Shown here in pieces: positions 7,980 through 15,151 of a DNA stretch of 64,000 nucleotides. The DNA comes from Actinotalea lenta (GTDB lineage: Bacteria; Actinomycetota; Actinomycetes; Actinomycetales; Cellulomonadaceae): assembly GCF_030586465.1 (NCBI RefSeq), contig NZ_JAUQYP010000001.1:1224834-1288833 (forward strand), given 5' to 3'. Position numbers and translations under genes: made by a program. Within the stretch, counting starts at the first letter, position 1, and each line of letters begins with the position of its first letter. Under the pieces are notes generated by a model. It did not search any database and had not been told where the DNA came from. It saw only the letters and a list, made by a program, of their open reading frames with translations.

Positions 7980-9286
7980 GGCGTGCTCCTCGTGGTCGTG
8001 GTCGTGGTCGTGGTGGCGGCTGCGTCCGGTCGAGGGTGGGCAGCGCGCCGGGCGCGCGCCTGCCGGGCTCCGGCGACGGCCAGCGCGGCGACGTCGATCG
8101 CGTAGCAGACCAGCACCGCGGCCCACCACAGGCCGAGCGTGCCGGCACCGGTGGCAGTGGCGAACGCGAGGAGCCCCAGGGCGGTGTTGCGGGTCGCGAC
8201 GCGGGCCGGCCAGGCGGTCTCGAGCGCCGCCATGCCGATCCGCGCGGGTCCCGGGCCGCCACCGATGACGACCGGCATGAGGAACGTCAGCGCTCCGACG
8301 AGCACCTGCAGGATCCCGCCCGCGCCGAGCACGGCCAGCCAGGGCAGATCGGCGTCCCGCAGCGCCGTGGCGTCGGGCGCCACGAACGCCTGGGCGGCGA
8401 TCGCGCCCACGGCCACGAGGGACCAGACGAGACCCAGGCCTGCGGTCCAGGCGGCGAAGGCTCCGGGGTTCGCGCGCCGGGCCGCTCGCACGAGCGGGAC
8501 GCCGACCCCGACCGCGCCCGCCGCGGCGAAGACCACCAGCCCGGTACCCAGCCCGGCCAGCCAGCCGATGCTCGCGGCCGTCGCGGCGAGCACCAGACCG
8601 CCCACCGCTCCGGGCAGGGCCACAACGGCCATCCTGAGCGCCGCCGGGTCGATCCTGGTGCGCAGCACGGTGGGACCCAGCGTCACGAGCGTCCCCAGGA
8701 TCGACAGCCCGAGCCACCCGCCGACGTTGACGACCGCGTGCGCGAGGGTCAGCCGGTCGCGTGCGGCGAGCAGCCACCCGGGTGCGTCGTGGGCGAACAT
8801 CGCCACCGTGAGGAATCCGGCCAGGACGCAGCCGATCACCAGGAAAGCCGCCGCGGCGACGTAGTAGCGCAGCACGACGGCGAACCGGGTACCCAGGCGG
8901 GTCCGCGCGGCCCGGACGAGCGCGAGGCCGTGCCACGAGACGACGGTCCCGATCGCGGCCGCGCCCGCGATGGTGCCCGGCACCCACCCTGTCCACATGG
9001 CGCCGACCAGCGTGACCAGGGCGACGTTGAACGCGAGCAGGCGCGCCGTGACGCCTCGTCCCGACGGGTCGTCGGCGGGCAGGTGCAGCAACGCGCGGGC
9101 GAAGTACCAGGACCACTGCAGCACGGAGCTGGTCAGCACGCCGAGCGTCACGACGTGCACGGCCGTCCACAGCGGCTGCGGCACGGCCCCGTGGGCGGCG
9201 AGCGTGAGCCCCGAGGTGACGAGGGCGACGAGCATCCAGCCGGTGGTCAGCCGGTCCGTGCGCCAGCGGCGCGGCCTGGTCGTCAT
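7976..9286 (-). CDS. Polytopic membrane protein of the nirK operon
   Basis: A 436-residue protein with about 12 hydrophobic helices and no soluble domain. Histidines sit in helix-like contexts (AVHVVTLGVLTSSV, LTLAHAVVNVGG, VVSWHGLAL), which would suit heme or copper binding as in NnrS and heme-copper oxidase relatives, but I do not recognise the family with certainty. It is flanked on both sides by 4-base overlaps, ATGA with the NnrS-like gene upstream and GTGA with nirK downstream, so the three proteins are probably made together. A role in moving electrons or copper to NirK, or in coping with NO, is inference. The C-terminus is a run of eight Thr encoded by a 6-base microsatellite. Confidence 0.75.
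   Translation of the reverse strand: MTTRPRRWRTDRLTTGWMLVALVTSGLTLAAHGAVPQPLWTAVHVVTLGVLTSSVLQWSWYFARALLHLPADDPSGRGVTARLLAFNVALVTLVGAMWTGWVPGTIAGAAAIGTVVSWHGLALVRAARTRLGTRFAVVLRYYVAAAAFLVIGCVLAGFLTVAMFAHDAPGWLLAARDRLTLAHAVVNVGGWLGLSILGTLVTLGPTVLRTRIDPAALRMAVVALPGAVGGLVLAATAASIGWLAGLGTGLVVFAAAGAVGVGVPLVRAARRANPGAFAAWTAGLGLVWSLVAVGAIAAQAFVAPDATALRDADLPWLAVLGAGGILQVLVGALTFLMPVVIGGGPGPARIGMAALETAWPARVATRNTALGLLAFATATGAGTLGLWWAAVLVCYAIDVAALAVAGARQARARRAAHPRPDAAATTTTTTTTRSTP
7992..8015. repeat. Hexanucleotide microsatellite GTGGTC
   Basis: Three exact copies of GTGGTC (7992-8009) followed by partial GTGGTG. On the minus strand they encode part of the poly-Thr tail of the membrane protein just before its stop and the nirK start. 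Slippage in whole 6-base units would change only the tail length. Confidence 0.7.
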
Positions 9287-10455
9287 CGGCCCGCCACCTG
9301 CGGCTCGGGCTCGGCCGGCGGGACGGGGCTCGGGACGGCGCGGCCTCGTGCTGCCCGTCCGCCGGGTGTGCGGGCGAGCAGTGCCACGACGCTGCCCACC
9401 AGCACGAGGACGGCGACGACGCCCAGCGTCCCGCCGAGCCGCCAGGCGTCCTCAGCCGCGCGGGCGCCGGCGAGCACCCGGACCAGGAGGCCGAGGTGCA
9501 GCAACCCGGCGGCGACCCACATCACCGGGTGGTACGGCAAGGGGCGGCGCGCAACCGCCGGCACGATCACCGGTGCGTGTGCGACCACCATCGACAGGGC
9601 GAAGCCGATGGTCAGGGCGTGCACGGCGGTGTCGTAGCGGTAGCCGGCCCACGCCGGGCCGCCGACCACCCAGACCGCGGCGGACACCATCGCCCAGCCG
9701 TACCCGGCGAGCATGCAGGCGGCCATGAGGCGTGCGACGCCGGACGCGCGGATCGTGCGGCGAGCGACGTCGTGCACCGCGACGTCGGCGACCAGGACCG
9801 CGAGCGCCAGCCCGAGCAGGGGGTAGCCCGGGCCGGGGGCGACGAGGGTTGCGACGGCACCGACCAGCACGGCGCAGGCCTCGGTCACGATGCGGGCCTC
9901 GGTGCCCGTCGTGAGGAACGCCAGGCGCGCGAGCTCCAGGCGCTCGCCGACCACGGTCAGCACGAGCAGCGCGCCCCACCACGGCACGATGCGCGCGTTC
10001 TCGACGCCGTGCGTCCACAGGGCTGCCCCTCCCAGGCCGGCGACCGCACCCAGCCCCTGGATGAGCACCGCGGCGGACGGCTGTCGCCGCCAGACGGCCG
10101 CGTAGATGCCGGCGAAGAGCGCCATCGAGGCCGTCCACGCGACGCCGGGGAGCGCACGGCCCCCGCCGAGGCCCGCGACCTCGGCCAGCGCCAGCACGGT
10201 CCCGGCGCCGCTCGCGGCAGGGGCGGCGTAGCCCCAGGCGTCCCGGCGGCCGCCACCGCTGCGCAGCGCGACCGCACGCTCCAGGGCGATCGCCGTGCCC
10301 AGGAAGCCGTAGACCATGAGCACGCCGTGCACCTCGCCGAGCGGGACGGACGCCACGGGGGCGATCGCGCCGAGCCGGACGAGGGCGGCGTCGAGGCCCG
10401 CCAGCGCGGCCGCACCGGCCAGCGCGAGCAGCGCGGCCCGGTGTCGTGTCGTCAT
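9283..10455 (-). CDS. NnrS-family-like heme/copper membrane protein
   Basis: A 390-residue protein with about 12 membrane helices. LGEVHGVLMVYGFLGTAIALE near the N-terminus and VVAHAPVIVPAV about residue 300 resemble conserved NnrS positions, a family of heme- and copper-containing membrane proteins tied to nitric oxide stress in denitrifiers. It is the first gene of the minus-strand operon that ends with nirK and shares a 4-base ATGA overlap with the next gene. Its ATG lies only 35 bases from the start of the divergent regulator. TATATT on the minus strand (10462-10467) sits about 7 bases upstream of the ATG, suggesting a leaderless transcript. Confidence 0.72.
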   Translation of the reverse strand: MTTRHRAALLALAGAAALAGLDAALVRLGAIAPVASVPLGEVHGVLMVYGFLGTAIALERAVALRSGGGRRDAWGYAAPAASGAGTVLALAEVAGLGGGRALPGVAWTASMALFAGIYAAVWRRQPSAAVLIQGLGAVAGLGGAALWTHGVENARIVPWWGALLVLTVVGERLELARLAFLTTGTEARIVTEACAVLVGAVATLVAPGPGYPLLGLALAVLVADVAVHDVARRTIRASGVARLMAACMLAGYGWAMVSAAVWVVGGPAWAGYRYDTAVHALTIGFALSMVVAHAPVIVPAVARRPLPYHPVMWVAAGLLHLGLLVRVLAGARAAEDAWRLGGTLGVVAVLVLVGSVVALLARTPGGRAARGRAVPSPVPPAEPEPQVAGR

Positions 10456-10490
10456 GGGATCAATATAGAGGATGCTGATACTCTAAATTC
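10456..10490. promoter_or_regulatory. Compact divergent promoter with TAGAG-N10-CTCTA dyad
   Basis: The 35 bases between the nirK operon and its regulator are unusually AT-rich for this genome. TAGAG (10466-10470) and CTCTA (10481-10485) form an inverted repeat with a 10-base centre. TATATT on the minus strand and GATACT (10477-10482) on the plus strand can act as -10 boxes, each about 7 bases from its start codon. One bound regulator could block both promoters. Confidence 0.55.
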
Positions 10491-11120
10491 ATGGCCAGGC
10501 CCGAACGAGGTGACGAGGCGGATGCCACGCGGCATGCGGCACTCGCCTCGCCGGTGCGCCGTCAGGCGCTGGCGCTGCTGAGCGGTGGCCCGCTCACGGC
10601 GGCCGACCTGGCCGCACGCCTCGGTCTGCACGTGACCACGGCCCGCTTCCACCTGGACCAGCTCGAGGAGGCCGGACTCGTCCTGCGCCAGACGGCGCGC
10701 TCGGGCGGGCGGGGCAGGCCCGCCGTGGCCTACCGCGCCGCAGAGCTCGACCTGGTCGCGGTGCGCGACCGGATGATCGAGGCCCTCGCCGGAGCGGCCG
10801 CGACCGGCGAGCCCGCGCGCACCGCCGGGCGGCGCTGGGGCGAGGAGCTCACCGTGCCCGACGGGGAAGCCCGGGAGGTCCTGACCACGGCCACCGCGGC
10901 GCTGGGCTTCGACCCCGAGGAGGCCCCGGCCGGCCTGCGGCTACGGGCGTGCCCGTTCCGTGATGCCGCGCGGCACCACCCCGAGGTCGTGTGCCAGGTG
11001 CACCTCGGCCTGCTCCAGGGCCTCGCGACCCGCGCACCCGGCGGTGACCGGCTGGAGATCGGCCTCGTGCCGTTCGCCGAGCCCGGCGCGTGCCTCCTGA
11101 CGGTGGCCGCCACACGATGA
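10491..11120 (+). CDS. HTH regulator of the COG2345 (SufR/ArsR-like) family with conserved cysteines
   Basis: A 209-residue regulator. The N-terminal winged helix (about residues 12-80: ALLSGGPLTAADLAARLGLH) is followed by a dimerisation region and a C-terminal part holding Cys at about 161, 172 and 203 (RACPFRD, VVCQVHLG, GACLLT). In SufR-type relatives such cysteines bind an iron-sulfur cluster, and such clusters can sense NO or redox state. It is divergent from the nirK operon across 35 bases and probably controls it and DUF2249. It shares the CPx..VVCxVHLG core with the regulator at 16655. No Shine-Dalgarno is visible; a -10 lies about 7 bases upstream, so it is probably leaderless. Confidence 0.78.
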   Translation: MARPERGDEADATRHAALASPVRRQALALLSGGPLTAADLAARLGLHVTTARFHLDQLEEAGLVLRQTARSGGRGRPAVAYRAAELDLVAVRDRMIEALAGAAATGEPARTAGRRWGEELTVPDGEAREVLTTATAALGFDPEEAPAGLRLRACPFRDAARHHPEVVCQVHLGLLQGLATRAPGGDRLEIGLVPFAEPGACLLTVAATR

Positions 11121-11144
11121 CCGGACGACCTGGCCCCTGAGCCG

Positions 11145-11177
11145 ACCGAACCCCGACCGAACCCCGACCGAACCCCG
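11145..11177. repeat. Three tandem copies of an 11-bp unit
   Basis: ACCGAACCCCG is repeated exactly three times (11145-11155, 11156-11166, 11167-11177) in the 73-base leader between the regulator and the DUF2249 gene, ending 16 bases before the start codon. It may be slippage-generated or a binding array; the sequence alone does not say. Confidence 0.75.
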
Positions 11178-11193
11178 ACACACGAGGAGAGAC

Positions 11194-11493
11194 ATGAGCC
11201 AGCCCGTGCAGATCCAGACCACCGCGCCCGAGCACCACACCTGCGGGTGCGGCGGCCACGACGAGGCCGACCCCGTCCTGGACGTGCGCGCCATCCCGCA
11301 CGCGGTGCGGCACGGCGCCGTGTTCGGCGCCTTCGACGCGATCCCGGCCGGCGGCTCGCTGGTCGTGGTCGCCCCGCACCTGCCCACGCCGCTGCTCGCG
11401 CAGCTCGCCGAGCGTGCACCGATCGACGTCGAGACCCTGGTGGCAGGCCCGGACGAGTGGCACGTGAGGATCACGCGTCGCGCCGCGTCGTGA
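11194..11493 (+). CDS. DUF2249 domain protein
   Basis: A 99-residue protein. After a short His/Cys stretch (HHTCGCGGHDEAD, about 17-29) comes the DUF2249 fold: LDVRAIPHAVRHGAVFGAFDAIPAG, a beta strand VVVAPH, and an ending WHVRITR. These TusA-like small proteins are often found next to nitric oxide and nitrite genes; their biochemical role is not settled. The start has a strong GAGGAGA site. It follows the Cys regulator in the same direction and faces the P450 gene across a strong hairpin. Confidence 0.8.
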   Translation: MSQPVQIQTTAPEHHTCGCGGHDEADPVLDVRAIPHAVRHGAVFGAFDAIPAGGSLVVVAPHLPTPLLAQLAERAPIDVETLVAGPDEWHVRITRRAAS

Positions 11494-11498
11494 CAGCC

Positions 11499-11535
11499 GC
11501 GTAGCCCGCGCCGCGATCCCCGGCGCGGGCTACGC
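11499..11535. terminator. Bidirectional terminator between DUF2249 and P450 genes
   Basis: A perfect 14-bp stem, GCGTAGCCCGCGCC (11499-11512) with GGCGCGGGCTACGC (11522-11535), and a 9-base loop. It starts 6 bases after the DUF2249 stop and covers the stop codon of the convergent P450 gene (11530-11532). Confidence 0.8.
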
Positions 11536-12663
11536 CACGTCGACGACCACCGACGTGAACCCACCGGCCGGGTAGGCCGCCGGCGTGGGCGGCTCGGCGG
11601 GCCGGATCGCCGTGGTCCGGGCGAGCAGCTCCTCGGCCAGCACGCGAAGCTCCATCCGGGCCAGGGGCGCGCCCGGGCACTCGTGGATCCCTGCCCCGTA
11701 GAGCAGGTTGTCCGCCGGGTCGCGGTCCAGGCGGACCTCGTCCGGGTCGCCCATGACCGCCTCGTCGCGGTTCGCCGATGCCCACAGCACCGTGACGCGC
11801 TCGCCGGCGGGGATCTCGCGGCCGCCGAGCTCGACCGGGCAGGTCGTGCGGCGCCGGTTGGCGATCAGGGGCGGGTGGATGCGCAGCGCCTCGTCGATCG
11901 CCGCAGGCAGCGGTCCCGGGTCGGAGCGCAGCGAGTCCTGCAAGGCGCGGTGCTGCGCGAGGACGTGCACGAGGATGCCGACGCTCGCCGCGATCGTGCC
12001 GAGCTCGCCCACCGTCCAGTTGCGCACGACGCTGACGATCTCCTCGTCGGTGAGGGGGAGCCCGTGCACGCGTTCGCGCAGCAGCCGGGTCGTGACGTCG
12101 TCGGGTGCGTCGTCGCCGGCGGCGCGCCGCTCGTCGAGCTGCTCACGGATGTAGCCGTCGAACTCGAGCGCGACCGACTCCAGCGCCTCCGGGTCGCGCG
12201 CGAGCGTCGCGGCGTGGTTGCGCGCCGTCCAGGCGCGCAACGGTTCGTGCAACCGCTCCGGCCAACCCATGAAGGCGGTCTGCATCGCCAGCGCGTAGGG
12301 CCGCGCGAGGGCGGCCATCACGTCGACGGGTCCGGCCGGCAGGGACGCCACCAGGTCGGCCGCGATGCGGCGGCACGTCGGCTCGAGCTCGGCCATCCGC
12401 TCGGGCGTGAAGTAGCTCTCGTTGATCCGGCGGTGCGGGGTGTGCTCGGGCGGATCCATCCCGTTCGGGACCGAGAGGTGCGAGGAGACGACGTTGCTGA
12501 ACGTCGTGTGGTCCGTGACGACGCGGACGGCCTCCTGGTGCGTGAACACGGTCCAGCCGAGGTAGTCGTCGTGCGCGACGGGGCAGCGCGCCCGCATCGC
12601 GTCGTACGCGGAGACCTGGTCGGCCAGCACCTCCGGTGCACGTGGGTCCCACTCGTCGGCCAC
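11530..12663 (-). CDS. Cytochrome P450
   Basis: A 377-residue soluble P450. The heme loop is YGAGIHECPGAPLA (Cys thiolate in HECPG) and the ExxR helix is EALR before IHPP. The I-helix reads TVGELGTIAAS: the Thr of the usual acid-Thr pair is kept but the acid position is Gly. Ordinary oxygen-activating P450s have Asp or Glu there; NO-reducing P450nor and peroxygenases often lack it. No fused reductase, and no ferredoxin gene beside it. The GTG start has AGGAGG 7 bases ahead. It lies between the nirK and Moco/nar modules, so a function in nitrogen-oxide chemistry is possible but unproven; secondary-metabolite oxidation is the default. Confidence 0.85.
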   Translation of the reverse strand: MADEWDPRAPEVLADQVSAYDAMRARCPVAHDDYLGWTVFTHQEAVRVVTDHTTFSNVVSSHLSVPNGMDPPEHTPHRRINESYFTPERMAELEPTCRRIAADLVASLPAGPVDVMAALARPYALAMQTAFMGWPERLHEPLRAWTARNHAATLARDPEALESVALEFDGYIREQLDERRAAGDDAPDDVTTRLLRERVHGLPLTDEEIVSVVRNWTVGELGTIAASVGILVHVLAQHRALQDSLRSDPGPLPAAIDEALRIHPPLIANRRRTTCPVELGGREIPAGERVTVLWASANRDEAVMGDPDEVRLDRDPADNLLYGAGIHECPGAPLARMELRVLAEELLARTTAIRPAEPPTPAAYPAGGFTSVVVDVA

Positions 12664-12815
12664 GGTGTCCTCCTCGTTCGTCCTGCGTCGACGCTAAGGA
12701 CGGCGTCCACATCGTTCAACTGGCAATGGCCGGTTAAATTCATCCCAGGTCTGCGGCGCGGCCCAGCGCGGGCCTAGCGTGGGACCGCGACGCACCGCAC
12801 CGACCGAGGAGCGCG
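12664..12815. promoter_or_regulatory. Divergent P450/moeA control region with imperfect dyad
   Basis: TTCAACTGGC (12715-12724) and GCCGGTTAAA (12729-12738) form an inverted repeat matching at 8 of 10 positions around AATG, in a locally AT-rich patch. TAGCGT at 12775-12780 is the likely -10 for moeA, and TAGCGT on the minus strand (12691-12696) the likely -10 for the P450 gene. A repressor or activator at the dyad could reach both. Confidence 0.5.
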
Positions 12816-14057
12816 ATGAACCACCCCTCCGAGCCGATCGCGCCGACTCTGCGTGGCGTGGCCGAGCACCGTGCCGCCGTGCTGGAGCTGGCCCGCGTCA
12901 CGGGCACCGACGAGGTCGACGTCGGTGCCGGGCTGGGCCGCGTGCTGGCCCGGGACGTGACCGCTGCAGGGTCCCTGCCCGCCTGGGACAGCTCCGCGAT
13001 GGACGGCTACGCGGTGCGCGGTGCGGACCTGGCCCGGTCGTCGGCGGACAGCCCGGCCGTCCTGGACGTGGTGGGCGAGGCCGCCGCCGGGGTGCCGTCG
13101 GCCGTCCCGGTCGCGCCCGGGACCGCGGTGCGCATCATGACCGGCGCTCCGGTCCCGGCCGGGGCGGACGCCGTGGTCCGGCAGGAGGACGTCGCCCGGC
13201 ACGGCGCACGCGTCTCGATCGGCCGGCCCGCGCACCGCGGGGAGCACATCCGACCCGCGGGGGACGACGTGCGCGCCGGCGAACGGGTGCTGGCAGCGGG
13301 TGCCGACCTCGGCCCTGCGCAGCTGGCCGCTGCGGTGTCGGCCGGCGCCCGGTCCCTGGTGGTGCGGCGCCGGCCGCGCGTCGCTGTGCTGTCCACGGGC
13401 GCGGAGCTCGTCGCCGCCGGGGGTGCCCTGGGTCCGGCGCAGATCCATGACTCGAACTCCGTGCTGCTCGCCGCGGCGGCCACCGAGGCGGGTGCCGAGG
13501 TCGTGTACCGCGATGGCGTCACCGACGACGTCGCAGCGTTGCGCACCGCGCTCGCCGAGCTGGACGGTGCGGTCGACCTCGTGGTGACGTCCGGCGGGGT
13601 GAGCGTCGGCGACCACGACGTGGTCAGGGAGGCGCTGACCGGACCGGTGTCGTTCGTCCGTGTGGCGATGCAGCCCGGCAAGCCGCAGGGCTCCGGTCGA
13701 CTCGCCGCGGGGACGCCGGTGGTGTGCCTGCCGGGCAACCCGGTCAGCGCGTTCGTCTCGTTCGAGGTGTTCGTCCGCCCGCTGCTGCGCACGATGCTCG
13801 CTGCGGCCGCGGTCGAGCAGCGGTCGGGCTGGGGCGTGGCCGATGACGCATGGCGCGTCCCGGCGGACCGCGAGCAGTACATGCCGGTCCGCCTCGAGGA
13901 CGCCGCGACCGACCTGCCGCGCGTGCGCCGCGCGGTGCCGGGCGGCTCGGGATCGCACCTGGTCGCGGGCCTCGCCGCGGCGCAGGGGCTCGCCGTGGTG
14001 CCCGCTCACGTGCGGCACGTCCGGCCCGGCGACCGGCTGCGGGTGAGGTGGCTGTGA
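12816..14057 (+). CDS. moeA: Molybdopterin molybdotransferase MoeA
   Basis: A 413-residue enzyme that inserts molybdate into adenylated molybdopterin. Family motifs appear in order: SAMDGYAVRG (about 64-73), PAGADAVVRQED (about 113-124), LSTGAELV (about 192), VTSGGVSVGDHD (about 257-268), MQPGKPQGSG (about 285) and LPGNPVSAFVSFE (about 305). Length is typical. A GGAG site precedes the ATG. It heads moeA-mobA-moaD, which faces moaA-moaE. The nearby narGHI needs bis-MGD, so the set looks dedicated to nitrate reductase maturation. Confidence 0.95.
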   Translation: MNHPSEPIAPTLRGVAEHRAAVLELARVTGTDEVDVGAGLGRVLARDVTAAGSLPAWDSSAMDGYAVRGADLARSSADSPAVLDVVGEAAAGVPSAVPVAPGTAVRIMTGAPVPAGADAVVRQEDVARHGARVSIGRPAHRGEHIRPAGDDVRAGERVLAAGADLGPAQLAAAVSAGARSLVVRRRPRVAVLSTGAELVAAGGALGPAQIHDSNSVLLAAAATEAGAEVVYRDGVTDDVAALRTALAELDGAVDLVVTSGGVSVGDHDVVREALTGPVSFVRVAMQPGKPQGSGRLAAGTPVVCLPGNPVSAFVSFEVFVRPLLRTMLAAAAVEQRSGWGVADDAWRVPADREQYMPVRLEDAATDLPRVRRAVPGGSGSHLVAGLAAAQGLAVVPAHVRHVRPGDRLRVRWL

Positions 14058-14908
14058 GCGAGCACGACCTGCTGGTCCTGGCTGGTGGGTCGGGGGAGCG
14101 CCTGGGTGGGGTGGACAAGGCGCGGGTGCGGCTCGCCGGGCGCACGATGCTGGACCGCGTGCTCGCGGCGGCCCCCGACGCGCGGCGGACCGTGGTCGTC
14201 GGGCCACCGCACCTGGCGCGCCCGGGGGTGCCCGCGGTGCTCGAGGAGCCTGCGTCGGGCGGCCCGGTGGCGGGCATCGCCGCCGGTCTCGCCGCCCTGG
14301 ATCCGGCGGGTGAGGTCCCCGTGGTGGTGCTCGCGTGCGACGTGCCCCGCGCGGCCCGCGCTGTACCGTCCCTGCTCGACGCGTTGGGGAGCGCTGACGT
14401 GGCGCACCTGGTCGACGCGGACGGTCGAGCGCAGCTGCTGGTGGCCGCCTACCGGCGGCCCGCGCTGCGCGAGGCGCTGGGCCGGCTCCGTACCGGCCCG
14501 TACGGCGTCTCGGTGCGTCGGATGGCCGAGCATCTCGTCGGCGTCGGGGTCCCGGACCCCCTGGGGCTCGGTGAGGACGTGGACACGTGGGAGGCTGCCC
14601 GAAGGGTCGAGGCCGCCGTCAAGGAGGAGGAACGCATGAGTGAGCACCACCAGCCGGTGGGACCCGAGCTGACCCGCTGGGTGTCGTTGCTCGTCGAGGA
14701 GCTGGGAGTGGACCCTGACGCCGTCGACGTCGAGGCCGTCCTGGACCTGGCCAGGGAGGCCGCGCAGGCCGTCGCACGGCCCGCGGTCCCGCTGACCGCC
14801 TTCCTGGCGGGCTACGCGGTCGCCAGGAGCGGTGGGGACCACGCTGCGTTCTCCCGCACGGTGGAACGGGTGACCGAGCTCGCGCGCACCTGGGGGGAGG
14901 GGGCGTGA
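14054..14908 (+). CDS. mobA: MobA-like guanylyltransferase fused to DUF6457
   Basis: A 284-residue fusion. Residues 1-194 are MobA, which attaches GMP to Moco: LVLAGGSGERLGGVDKA (nucleotide loop), the ASGGPVAGIAAG segment, and VLACDVPR (metal-binding Asp). Residues 195-284 match a DUF6457-type helical domain (TRWVSLLVEELGVDPDAVDVE). The GTG start overlaps the moeA stop (GTGA). Codon 195 is an ATG in frame at 14636 preceded by AAGGAGGAGG at a good distance, so the C-terminal domain might also be translated on its own. The spacing suggests either a recent fusion of two genes or dual expression. Confidence 0.85.
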   Translation: MSEHDLLVLAGGSGERLGGVDKARVRLAGRTMLDRVLAAAPDARRTVVVGPPHLARPGVPAVLEEPASGGPVAGIAAGLAALDPAGEVPVVVLACDVPRAARAVPSLLDALGSADVAHLVDADGRAQLLVAAYRRPALREALGRLRTGPYGVSVRRMAEHLVGVGVPDPLGLGEDVDTWEAARRVEAAVKEEERMSEHHQPVGPELTRWVSLLVEELGVDPDAVDVEAVLDLAREAAQAVARPAVPLTAFLAGYAVARSGGDHAAFSRTVERVTELARTWGEGA

Positions 14909-15141
14909 TCCGGGTCAGGTACTTCGCGGCGGCCGCCGAGGCGGCCGGGGTCGACGAGGAGAGCGTGACGGCGGGCACCCGCGCCGAGCTCGTCTCCGTG
15001 GTCGTGGACCGGCACGGTCCGGACCTGGCCCGCGTGCTCGACCGCTGTGCGCTCGTCGCCGAGGGGCGTCGGCTGGACGGCGAGGACGCGATCGACGACG
15101 GGGCGCTGGTGGACGTCCTCCCGCCGTTCGCCGGCGGCTGA
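14905..15141 (+). CDS. moaD: MoaD, small subunit of molybdopterin synthase
   Basis: A 78-residue ubiquitin-like sulfur carrier. It starts VRYFAAAAEAAG, as in MoaD, and ends VLPPFAGG, the Gly-Gly tail that is adenylated and thiocarboxylated. The GTG start overlaps the mobA stop (GTGA). Its partner MoaE is encoded in the facing operon. No adenylating enzyme (MoeB) is in the window. Confidence 0.93.
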   Translation: MIRVRYFAAAAEAAGVDEESVTAGTRAELVSVVVDRHGPDLARVLDRCALVAEGRRLDGEDAIDDGALVDVLPPFAGG

Positions 15142-15151
15142 TCAGCCGCCG
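15132..15151. terminator. Perfect 20-bp palindrome shared by the moaD and moaA stop codons
   Basis: CGGCGGCTGA followed by its exact reverse complement. The two halves are the Gly-Gly-stop ends of moaD (plus strand) and moaA (minus strand). As RNA it folds into an 8-bp GC stem with a GATC loop in both directions, so it may end both transcripts. Confidence 0.65.

Noticed and set aside
14636-14908. Separate gene for the DUF6457 domain
   Set aside because: The frame is continuous with mobA and no stop intervenes, so it is annotated as a fusion; internal translation is kept as a finding.
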